Below, piece after piece: positions 37,933 to 48,573 of a DNA stretch of 64,000 nucleotides (position 1 is the first letter of the stretch; the number at the start of each line of letters is the position of its first letter). Made by a program: the position numbers and the translations under genes. The notes under the pieces were generated by a model. It made no database searches, was not told the DNA's origin, and was given only the letters and a program-made list of their open reading frames with translations. The stretch lies in assembly GCF_040115645.1 (NCBI RefSeq), contig NC_089564.1, positions 1,116,001 through 1,180,000 of the forward strand. Direction: 5' to 3'. The DNA comes from Euwallacea fornicatus (taxonomy: Eukaryota > Arthropoda > Insecta > Coleoptera > Curculionidae).

Positions 37933-38172
37933 CTGACCCGTTTCCCGGTGAGGCTGAACCTTCCGATCTGCAGAGACCGAAATCGTCCTTCTGAGCCGTT
38001 TCCCCGCGAGGCTGAACCTTCCGATCTGCAGAGACCGAAATCGTCCTTCTGAGCCGTTTCCCCATGAGGCTGAACCTTCCGATCTGCAGAGACCGAAATC
38101 GTCCTTCTGAGCCGTTTCTCCGTGAGGCTGAACCTTCCGATCTGCAGAGACCGAAATCGTCCTTCTGAGCCG
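37933..38172. repeat. 58-bp minisatellite, four units
   Basis: Four consecutive 58-bp units begin at 37933, 37991, 38049 and 38107, with an 8-bp fifth start at 38165. Each begins CTGASCCGTTTC (S is C or G), contains GGCTGAACCTTCCGATCTGC and ends GTCCTT. Variation is concentrated at one 5-base position after CCGTTTC (CCGGT, CCCGC, CCCAT, TCCGT); the remaining roughly 50 bases are essentially invariant. CTGCAG occurs once per unit. The 58-bp period is not a multiple of three. Confidence 0.93.
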
Positions 38173-40446
38173 CGTGCCGCGATCCAGACAAGAAACACGA
38201 CTCCGACGTCTGAGTCATCGCTGTGACGGTCCGCATACATTCAGCTCTTCCGTAACATCCCTATAATACATAATGCGTGGGAATCCATAAAACTTAAATT
38301 ATAGCTGTAAACGTTTGACTAATGCGACTTCGCTTTTGTGATTTATCTGTCTAACCGCGCAAAGGACGTCAACGAATGCAGACGGGTCACCTTCAATTTG
38401 GTATGTGCGGTGGAATAAATTTTGCAAAACGTTGAAGATTTGATTTGATTGTGTGTTAAAGGGAAGTCGTAAGTTTAACGCACTGACCTGAGGAATAATA
38501 ATTAGACGTCAAGAGGAGTTGCATATCGTAACGTTTAGCATAGGAGTTTTCCACTCGCTTGTGGCGACTACAAGGAGTCTCACGCCAAGAACTGTAACAT
38601 ATGAGTGTCATTAATCGTCGTACTCTCGTGTGCGTGTTGAAAGCTACCAAAAAAACGAAAATGTGATGTGAAAGAAAAGAAGAGAAAAGAAAACGACAGT
38701 CCACCTTTTATTTTGAACGATGAACAACAGCTGCAAACCGAGTTTCAGGTGGAGGAGACTGACCGGGTTCCTTATTTAGGTGCGTGTTGTTAAACCTGCC
38801 GGATCAGCTTAGATTTACCTATTTCTCGAGGCACCGAATGGAGGTTCATAACCTATCGGCAGAGATTCTGAATTTCAACAAAAACAGACCTTGACAAGGC
38901 GTGTTGTAATATAAAAAAAAGAAAACAGGCCTCAGACAATGTGCCCCCAAAGACTCCGCGAACCAGACTGTATTGTTTTGGCGAGTTACCCGGCGAATTT
39001 TTCAGACGGAGGGTCAAGACTGAAAAGAAGTACGCCCCGTGTGGAGATTCGTTTCCTGCAGATGACCCACTGAGGTGAAATTTGAAATTGGGACAATGGC
39101 CATGACAGACGGATTTGCATTAATGAGTTTCGCGAGACGGTATTGTCTCATAATCTCGGATGATGGAGTTTTCGGTTTTTCTCGTGTGCGGGACAGTTTT
39201 TACGTCCGCCGGCAGTAAAGTTCACGAACAGCTAGCAGGAAAGCTGTTATCGACCGTGACATGGTGCCTTTCCGTTTATTGGGGAGAACGGGCCTCGTAC
39301 GTTCGATGAGGTAAATCGAAATTAAAGAATCTGGAAGCGCAACGATGTTCCTACGGGCGACATCTGATATCATGACGGCTCGCCACTTTCAGCTGCAAAC
39401 CCCGGAGGTCTTCAATTCGGTCCAATCGTCAGTCCGTCCCTTGGCCAAATTCCACCGGGCGTTGGAAATATAGAAAATCGCACCCGTAATCCAAATGCCG
39501 AAACGTAAGACAAGGTATTACGAGATTTCTTATCGTCTCCAGTTTCTCCCATTAATTCCATCTCGGAAAGTCGTGGGGTGGTCTTCGGAGCTGTTACGGT
39601 GACCATCGCTCTTTTCGCCGCCTCTTCTTTTGAGATAGGAGCGGTAAACGGCTCCAGTCGTTACGGCTTTTCCTCGCCCAGATGGGGTAAAAGTCGTGAT
39701 AACAATTAGCCGTAACATCTGCTGGACACGGGGACCATCTAAGCTGAACGCTTGTCACGGTTTCATACAAAATCCACCCCCCGCTGGCATTTCTCAAGAA
39801 AACCACCGCCGAAGGTCGCTAAATGTGTCGTTCGTCGAATTTCGACCTTGGGACAAATGTTGAACAAGTTAGTTAAAAACTCGTAAATTTACAAGTACTC
39901 ACATTTAACGGTTACAGCCCAATGGGGGACCCATCAATAAGATGTAACATGCAAATGTCCCACTCATAATTGCGCACCGTGTTAATGGGTTTTGGCTGTG
40001 ACTGACCAACCCTATTAGCTGAAATATCGATTATTTCTTCGAAGCAATGATAAACATGAAATTATATATGTCACATGAACAAGTACAAAAATAAAAATAG
40101 GACTCATGAAACGCGGCTTCAAGTAGGTCATACTTTCGACACCAAACTATAATTCAGATGTGCTTCTCCGCTGCTCACTATAACTTTAAATGCATTCGCG
40201 CTCATGCATGAAACCAAACCAGAGAAAACCGTAAAATGCAAAACGTTTTAGAGCCACCACACTTGTGACCCTTTAACAAGCCGCCGAGGCTCATCATTGG
40301 CCAAAGCGTTTTTCATATTTAGCCGGAGGGTCAGCATTCAAAAGGTCCCTGGACCGGTCTTTATGCAAGTTTTGTTTCCTGCAAACAATTCGGCTCGGCA
40401 GGAAATTACTTAATAGGAACCAATCGCGAATTCCACTTCGAGTCTA
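38173..40446. other. No recognisable gene
   Basis: No gene, repeat or transposon recognised between the 58-bp array and the next inverted-repeat element. Confidence 0.45.
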
Positions 40447-41227
40447 CAGGGTGTCGCCTAAACATACAGCGCAAATCCGAGGAGATGTTCCTTAGGTCAA
40501 CTCGATTTACTCCCGAAGCCTGTTAAATCTTAATGATTTTTTTCGAAAGAGTCTAGGTAAAACTTTGAGTTCACGTATTCTAGCTAATGGTCGCCGTAGA
40601 CCATTTTTTTGTGGATTTTAAGGCGTTAACTCCATTATACGCGTACCTGATCGATATTTTAATTTGTTGTTGTGTTAAGTTTGTCAGGGAGTGTGCGGGA
40701 ACTCTGATTGTAACTTCACTCTCGAGCGCCAAATGAAATTCAACAAAATGTCGTGAAACTCAGAAAAGTTGCGGTTTTGAGTGCTGCATTTCAAACGATT
40801 ATCAACGTTGCAGAAATATACCGGGCGTTTCTGTTTTTTCGTAAAATTTCGGCAGGCCAGCCTCGCGGGCTCCACGTCACTGGACGTACAGCGTTCGGAT
40901 TTGGAGGGTTTTGACGGGAAAATCCCATTTACCGCCTAGATAGGGGAAAGCCGGCATACGTGCCAAGAGCTCGATTCGTGAGAAAATATGTTTATAATCC
41001 GCGGCGCTAGAGGGCGTTTTTCGAATTTCGGCCGTGTTCAAAGTTTCTCGCACCTTCATGCGCAGCAAACACTCCAAATCCGAGCACCCCGTACTCGTCG
41101 AGATACGTCTAAAACGCGCACCATAGCATTTTCATTTCGCTCTAACGAAATCGTCCGAAGCGCCATCCTTGTTTTCGTCCAAGGAACGTCTACCTAAATT
41201 TACGCCGTATATTTAGCGAACACCCCG
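40447..41227. mobile_element. 781-bp TIR element with TA duplication, non-autonomous
   Basis: Begins CAGGGTGTCGCCTAAA and ends TTAGCGAACACCCCG, flanked by TA at 40445-40446 and 41228-41229. The terminal repeats extend about 52 bp at roughly 75% identity, for instance GATGTTCCTTAGG on the left against GACGTTCCTTGG in the reverse complement of the right. No transposase motif is visible inside, so it looks like an old MITE-type derivative of a Tc1/mariner element. It is of similar size to the element at 31169 but shares only the outer CAGGGTGT with it. Confidence 0.8.
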
Positions 41228-41229
41228 TA

Positions 41230-43509
41230 TACCTGAGACGGCAGGGATTAGGGACCCATCATCATCGTCATCGATGCCGACAGTGTAATTTTGATCGATG
41301 GCAGAATATTGGTTTTCGCCGATTGACGTTTAGCCCGTAAGAACTTGCCAAGTTGTAACTGGAAACCAGTTCCGAAGCATGCATTTTATGGCCTCAACTC
41401 AGACGCCATAATTTAACGAGTAATTCGGGACTGTTGAATCGTTTCTATAAATTCTGGAACTTTCGTTGTGTCCGTTCGTTTTAGATTCGACCAGCTGACT
41501 CGCGACGTCCTTTCTGCAAGTGGACACGCGCACTCAGGACGGGGCAACGATGACAACAATTGTCATTGCAGAATTGCAGCTCCTGGCATCTAAATGCACC
41601 AGGAAACGTTAATGAGTCATAACGCCCACGTGGGAACGAATCAGGGCGTTTCGCATTGATATATGGGCCTCCTACGGGTTTTGGAACTTATTTCCTGGGA
41701 GTGTAATGTTAAAGGTCTCCGATAGGAAATTACAAAATACGAAAGCGACTATTTGTCGGACTAGAAGCAGATGGGCTTCTTTTGATTAAGAGTTCTGTTC
41801 GCGGCGCATGACTCATTCGTATGCGATTCGTCACGATAATAACACTTTGACTCAAGAATAATCTGTGAGTAAGTGGTACTCTCGTATATGGCGTCTTACG
41901 AGTTGAAACTCCTAAAAGAAACTCGGTTCCTTACGTGGTCTTCACGTTTCGACTGTGCGATGACTGATGAGATTTCAGCCGGGCCAGATGGTTGAATTCG
42001 ATATTTTTTTCCTTTTCCAGTTACAAATTTTAAATAATTCAACCAACGGACAATCGCGTATCCAACTAGACAACGTTCCGGTTGTGTAAATGTTATTTTA
42101 AGCGATAAGTGTCGTCACCAAATCACAGACCGAAAAGGGCAAAAACTTTTGTCAACTTCCGTCCTAAATAAACAATTTCAATCGGTTATCATTTATCCCT
42201 TAATGGCAAAATATTCCCCGAATGCCTTGTTGTTTCCGTCTCAGGGAGAATTTCAAGAACGCAGTTTTGTCGGATTTTTTTATTATTCGCACATCGATTT
42301 TGACTCATTCTGCACGTCGAATTTGCGAACTTTGACACTCAAAGTTGTCACCCTTCCAACGCGCATTCGTGACTAAGCGCTTAACGTTTCCGAATCGGCC
42401 TCGTTGCCTTTCGATTTTCGGACAGTTTGAAATTGCGAACTGCTCATAAGAAGTGTTGCGTCTCAACGAATAAGAACAGTTGTTAACGAAACCGATAATT
42501 GACGTGAGGCTTCTTGGAATCGAATGATTCTGATGAAGGCCAAATGCACGGCCGAGACGTTGGCCCTTCGAAGTTAAAAAGGAGTTTTTTTCACTGTCCC
42601 AAACTTGCTAACTTGATTTAAAGTATACATTAAACGGTTTTTAAATTACGTCGAGATGACGCAAGGAAAGTTAGTATTCTCATTCTGTCTCGCACAGTTT
42701 TCAAGATATTCCAAGATTTGACGAATCGTGGTCGAAGCTCGAATTTTACATATAAATGCGTATTCGGAAATGTCGGTAGTTGTTGAGCAACCGCACGTGG
42801 AATTCACTCGCGGGGCGCCCACTAAACAAAATGGTTCTTATCTTGATAACACGCTCAAGAAGCGTCCCCTCCACTTCTTACCATATCTGCGGTGAAAGAA
42901 TACTCCTTGTTAAGGACCGAATGACGTTCAGCATCACTTACCCAATTTCTTCGATTTCGGCAAAATCGATTTACCCCAAAACGATGGTTATCACCGAAAA
43001 TTCCGAGCAGAGATTTGGAGTTTCCCAACGAATTTTAGTCTTCTTTTCCCGGTATGAAACCTCATATTATGATAACATGAAATCGATGGTTCGACAAGGA
43101 AACGAATACAAAATCTTTAAATAGAATTTTTTAGCAAGTCAAGGAATAATTGAAGCTAAAGTAGGCGATTATCGATATGCTGATATTAGATTGGGCCCTT
43201 AATTGCCTGAAGACGACAATGAAGGGGATATGTTCGCTTCGTGTCTTGAAAACTAGATCTCACTGTTCCACATTTTGGAATTATACTCCACTAAACCGCA
43301 AATTGCCCCTAAGTGATTGATACATCAAAAACCGGAACGTTTATAGTAGGTATAAAAAAAACAACACGGTTAAAGGTGCTTTCATACTTTTCGTTCCGCC
43401 CAAAAATGGTAATGGGTCAAAGAAACACCATGTTAGAGATGGTCCGAAGCAGAAAAGCGGTACTTCCCACGCTCGTACGTCAAAATTTATTATCTGCAAG
43501 TATTTTTAT
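41230..43509. other. No recognisable gene
   Basis: A good plus-strand acceptor (ATTTTTTTCCTTTTCCAG) ends near 42020 with no matching donor. Frames of 75-114 codons are unassigned. Confidence 0.45.
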
Positions 43510-43512
43510 TGA

Positions 43513-43545
43513 AGTGCTTTAGACTTTTTTTTACCAGGTAAGCCA
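43513..43545 (+). promoter_or_regulatory. Weaker candidate recursive splice site
   Basis: GACTTTTTTTTACCAG (AG ends 43537) is fused to donor GTAAGC at 43538. Tract and donor are both good, but the nearest later donor-like word (AGAG|GTGTTT, about 50 nt on) is weak, unlike the three stronger sites. It lies only 1.7 kb from the site at 45204. Confidence 0.35.
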
Positions 43546-45154
43546 GAAGTTGTACCATTTGGTCAGTGATTTAACTGTCCGCCAGAGGTGTTTTATCTTT
43601 CTCAAGCCTACTGCCTGCACTAAGTTATAATTATGGAAATGGTAGTAAAACTATAAACCGGCAATTTATATTCCACAAATATGTGTATGTTATCTAATAT
43701 TCATAGATTTGTGGGATAACGACATGGAGTGCACAACTACTGGAATCCATTCTAGAGTGGAAAGAATGAGTACGCACGCACTCTCCGTGTTAAATGGATT
43801 TTTTGGATATTTACATAATCCCATTCATGGGAGGTATTGAGCGGCGTATTAAATAAAAAAAATTTTAAAAACTCCAACCCTACATTGTAGGAACTCGGAA
43901 AAATAGCTTCCCTGGGAAAGGGGACGATTATGATGATTTGTAACTTTATTGTTAGATGTCAATGGCCTTCTAAACTGATTGCTTTGGAGACCTCTCGCCC
44001 CTCTGCGGTTTAATGAGCTCTATTTTGTAACGTCCCTAACCTGTCAAGTTTTTTTTTTGTTTTGCGCCGACACGGCAAACTAGGGCGACAGGGGTTGATC
44101 TACGCCATTCCGGGTTACTCGTGAGGTTTTATTCTTGCCGAGTCACATTTGGGAGCAGACACTTCGCTCGCCTCGTATATCAGTAGGAACGAACGTAAAA
44201 GTCCGCGAAATCGGTAAACAAATACTGCATATCTGCATGGGCTGCAAGTTACATGACACTTCTTTGTATGTCGAACGTGCACCGACAAAAGGTTACCGAA
44301 GTTCAATCAGGACGACGTCAGTTTTACAAAAAAAAATGTTATTTCCTGCGTTTTGTTGACGAAGCAGTATCAGTTTTACTTGACTGACGTGTCCCATCCG
44401 ATAAACTTGTAATATTTAACTGCAAGGCTTGTAAATTGATGTAACTCTCCATCTTCCCATTTCTTCCAGTTCGATTCAAGGGCGCAGCTCGTGTGCCGCG
44501 GAACACCCACGGGGAACGTCACGAGGTGGACGGGGGTTCTCGTTCGAGGTCCCCGGCACGGTCGTGAGTGCTCAAAAAGGGAGAAGTGCAATCAACTTTT
44601 ATACTTCGAACAAAAAAAAACAAAAAAAAAAACAAAAAAAAAACGCCTTCACGTGTTAGTTCAGGAAGATGTTGTGAATTAAAGCCTGGGCTTGTGTGAA
44701 GTTTCTGATTTGCTTCATGCACCATGAAATAGTAGATGTCACAAAAACTCTTGCCTTGCACTAATCAGTTTATGGTACTTAGACGTTGGGTATGCCGCTA
44801 CTGCGAGACGGGTCACACGGTAACGTATTTCACGACGTTACCCATGAGGACCGTACGCTAAGGTGGACATTTTTCTGTCGCTTGGCATTACGTAAATCCA
44901 GCAATTCGTTTACGTACGCGGTGGATGCAAATAGCAGACGCGCGAGGCATCTTATATTTTGTAAACACAGCAGTGTCTTGAGACACCCGCTTTGGTTTCC
45001 AACTGGATGTTTATTTTGGGATTAGCCCGGTCTTAAAAGTCCACACTTGTTTCCCTTTAATCTTCACGTTTCCAAGTTTAGAAACGTGTCGTCGTGAGCT
45101 CCTGATGAATTTGGGCTGCTGTTGTTATTCGACGCCACGGCATGTTGTCATGTT
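43546..45154. other. No recognisable gene; A-rich simple repeat
   Basis: Contains an A-rich simple sequence at about 44611-44643, with runs of eight to eleven A separated by single C. No gene recognised. Confidence 0.45.
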
Positions 45155-45254
45155 TGTAAGTACTATTATTGACACCCTCCTAATCGCTCGCTCTCTTGTT
45201 TCAGGTACGTACCGGCAGTTACCCGAAAATACCTAAAGGTCGAGTACCGTAAGT
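45155..45254 (+). promoter_or_regulatory. Candidate recursive splice site with 44-nt RS-exon
   Basis: Branch-point word CTCCTAAT followed by pyrimidine tract CGCTCTCTTGTTTCAG (AG ends 45204) is fused to donor GTACGT at 45205. A strong second donor GTACC|GTAAGT starts at 45249, giving a 44-nt RS-exon (45205-45248). The junction frame is open through this exon, unlike the other two. A further donor word GTAAGTACT lies just upstream at 45156. This is the strongest of the sites by polypyrimidine tract and branch point. Confidence 0.55.
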
Positions 45255-46614
45255 ACGCTAATGCCGATTCGAAGTACTTCCTACGATTAAATTCAATGAA
45301 ATTAAGAAAGCACGCTCGGCTAAGCATGGTTCAATAAATCCTCGCCCATCTCCTTCATTATAAAACCAGATAATCGAGGGGCCCATGCACGATCAGACAT
45401 CGAGGCTCTCTGCTCTAACTGTAATCCACGTAACTTATCTGGCGGAACGTATAGACTTGTCTGGTAGAATTCAATGAACGAAACTCGAAACTGAACAAAA
45501 GGAAAATTGTTGCCGGTTTCCTTTGCCAAAACTATTTGGCCGCGTCTTGATTGCTCTTTATGTTTTGCACTGTCGCAGCTTCTTAAATCTCATTAATGAC
45601 ATGTAAGTCTGGGAGTTTCCAAGTAAAATGTCGTCCAACAAATTACTTTTGAAACTGCAATAAGTTGTGAATTTCTCTGACGTGCAGCTCCGCAACAAAC
45701 GGCACGGAGTCAGGGAAGCTGGAAGTACTCGCGGAAAGAGAACTATTCGTTAAGGGGTAACGCTCTCCGTCTTCGTGCTACCCTCGGATCAATCGATCCA
45801 AAGAGGGCGAGGAGCATCGTACCACCGGTTTGCGAATGTTCAAAGGCAACAGTAGCGTTGCCAACTTGCCAGCATCTTCTCCGTTCTGGTACCAAGAGCA
45901 TTTTGGATGTGTTACACGCTTTTACACGCAGATACTTCCTCTCGTTGTTTGGATTAAGTTTCGGGCAGGCTTCGGTCCAAGCTCGACGTAAGTCTCCTTC
46001 GGAATGTGACCCTAGAAGAGCTGGGACAGGCAAATTAGAATTTACCGGCTTTCGGAGCTTATTGTCAAACAGGCATGGAACAGCCGTCAGGGGAAGAACC
46101 GCGTTCTAGTTATACTGCAGATGTTGGTCCGGGAAGGGAGCCCTTAAAAAGAAAACATTTTTAGTAGGAATCACTTCTATTAGAATCGGCGTTGGAGAAC
46201 AAGTACTCCTACAAGTCGAGAATAAATCGGTTTAAATTTGTAGAAATTCCCGTAGTTTCAGCTCCATCACTCTCGTTTTCTCCTTTTCAGCTCTGCAGAA
46301 GAGAAAAAATTAACACAAAAGACACAAATTGTTAGCGAGAACCATAATTTGTGTTATAAAAGAACACTGCAGGCAAAGCGAAAGTTAATAAAAAAAAAAA
46401 GTAGGATGATTTCTGTATTCTTCCGAGTTAATTCCGCAATTCACTGACTATCAACGTATTTCCTGTTTGGCGTTTCTCAGTAGCTTTTGTAATTTTTTTT
46501 CGCATAAGTACGATGCCCTACATGCTGGTAGGGAACAAATCCAAGATTGATATGTTTTATTAGTATTTTCCGATTGTTTAAATTTTTTAAACCTACGAAA
46601 CCGAACCAAACCTG
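45255..46614. other. No recognisable gene
   Basis: CTCGTTTTCTCCTTTTCAG near 46290 is a strong plus-strand acceptor, but no donor or convincing frame follows. Otherwise nothing identified. Confidence 0.45.
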
Positions 46615-46994
46615 AAGACCAATTGAGGCCCCACACCGAAATTCGGTAAGAGACGAAAAAGTTGCATAATAGACCGGAAATTTCACGTAGAAAAACTAAC
46701 AGTTTTCGCGAGCGAACAAGGAGTTCTGGTGTAATTAGCATTCGACCTTCTAGGAGTTGACCACTACCCCTGACGGTTTTGGAATAACAACCCCCGTCCA
46801 ACGTGCCCCGAGAAGCAGAGAGATTATGCGCCAAACTTCGTTACAAGCCACACGGCCGTTTTCGACTCATTTGCAAAATGAAAAACTTGGTACCTCCAGA
46901 AGGAGACAATTTCGCATGTATAACCATGAATCGATATATTGTCGACCAAGGAATATGTGGGCAAGCCTTGACCCCCTCACTCTGGGACACCCTG
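46615..46994 (-). mobile_element. Partial copy of a third TIR element family
   Basis: Read on the minus strand from 46994 it begins CAGGGTGTCCCAGAGTGAGG, preceded by a TA, and matches the element at 47597 for about 380 bp, ending near CCTCAATTGG. Its opposite terminal repeat is not found, so this copy is truncated or its partner end has decayed. A 65-bp internal block (46748-46812) is identical at 64 of 65 positions to 47801-47865 of the other copy. Confidence 0.85.
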
Positions 46995-46996
46995 TA

Positions 46997-47594
46997 CGTT
47001 TATCTGCACGATCCTAACATCCAGATGAGTTTTTGTCTGCACGTGTTGTTCCGGTAAGCGGTTCCGAAAACACTTTCTTATTTTTCGCCTGCAGATTCGT
47101 GCTGTCGAAGAGCTCGATCTCGCTCTGGGTTAGTTGCGCGAAAATCGAAAATCTTTAGGAAAAATTCCATCACACCTGAAATCGATCTAAACTGATTTTG
47201 CACACTAAATCCGAAGGTGTTTTCGAAACACTGACCGCCCTGATGTTGTGGAGAGCTCTTTAAATTTGAAAGTGAACAACGTGCCGAACCATCCGCGGTG
47301 TGAAAAAACAGCAAATCACTGCTAATAGCTATGTACTGAAGCAAGATAGTTAGCTATGGTTTGCTAATAGGTTGAATAATCGATACCTCTAGAGTGTGCA
47401 ATATTAATGAGCTGACGAAAAAAGCGGGTTCAAGAACACGTTTTGAACGAATGGCCAAGTGGGCATAGGCAAAAGCTAAGGTTCGGCGTAATAAGTTTTT
47501 TTTTCCTCGATTTATACCAAGGTCTGATTTATATAAACCGTAGGTGGAAAACTAGGTGACTTTTTTCCATCCGCACTAAAAGTCCAACTAGAAA
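46997..47594. other. Spacer between two inverted transposon copies
   Basis: About 600 bp separating the inward-facing ends of the two copies. No gene is recognised, and it does not resemble the interior of either copy. Confidence 0.5.
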
Positions 47595-47596
47595 TA

Positions 47597-48573
47597 CGGG
47601 GTGTCCCAGAGTGAGGGGGTCAAGGCTCACCCGCATATTCTTTGGTCAAAAACATATCGATTCACGGTGATCCATACGAAATTGTCTCGTTCTAGAGAAT
47701 GCCAGCCCGTCAAAGTTCCACTTTTCTTTTTTAATTTTGCGAATAAATCAAAAACGGCTGCACAGTTCGTAACGAAGTTCGGTGCATGATCTTTCTGCCT
47801 CTCGGGGCACATTGGACGGGGGTTGTTATTCCAAAACCGTCAGGGGTAGTGGTCAACTCCTAGAAAATCGAACGTTAAATACACCAGAACTTTTGTATTC
47901 GCTCGTGAAGACTTTTTTTTCTATTTTACGTGAAATTTCCGGTCTATTAAACAACTTTTTTATCTTTTACTGAATTTCGATTCGGAGCCTCAATTGGACG
48001 GGAAAAATGTAATTCTTCATTTCGACTTCTGGAACTGCGGGGTAATTGACAAGGACGCGGTCGCCAGCTCGGCTCGTTCTCGACAACGTCGCTGTCTCTT
48101 CACAAGCAAATAAAAGCATAATTTTCAATAAACAACTAATTTAATAAATGCTCAACGTGACCGTCCCGTTTTTGAGTACGGAAATTCACGCGTCGAGGAA
48201 AATTAAAGCTCATTCGTTCGCAACGCCATCGGATCGTTGCGCCCTCCATCGGCCGCCTGCAGGATTCGATTTTTTACGCGGTCTCCGTTTTGAATTTTCC
48301 TAATTTTCCAATTTGGAGATCGCCGGTTTGGAAGTCTTTCCGCGCAAACTCTCGCACTCGTACGGTGATTTCCCTGGCAGCATCTCAACGTGAGCAACGT
48401 ATCTGTGTAGCCGTTTTCGACTTATTCGTAAAATTTTAAAAAAGGCGAACCGTCGACGGGCTGCATCCCCTGAGGGAGACAATTTCGTATCTAAGCACAT
48501 CACCGTGAATCGATATACTTTCAACGAAGGAGTACGTGGTTAAGCCTCGATTCCCTCATTCTGGGACGCACTG
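47597..48573. mobile_element. 977-bp TIR element with about 180-bp inverted ends
   Basis: Begins CGGGGTGTCCCAGAGTGAGG and ends CATTCTGGGACGCACTG, with TA at 47595-47596 and 48574-48575. The inverted repeats (about 47597-47780 and 48390-48573) align through landmarks such as TATCGATTCACGGTGAT and GAAATTGTCTC, with many substitutions and small indels, so the copy is old. No transposase motif is visible. The interior holds the 65-bp block shared with the copy at 46615. It is a long-TIR, non-autonomous Tc1/mariner-like element by its ends and TA target. Confidence 0.85.

Noticed and set aside
38750..38760. TTTCAG|GTGGAG as another fused splice site
   Set aside because: GTGGAG is a weak donor and the upstream tract is not pyrimidine-rich.
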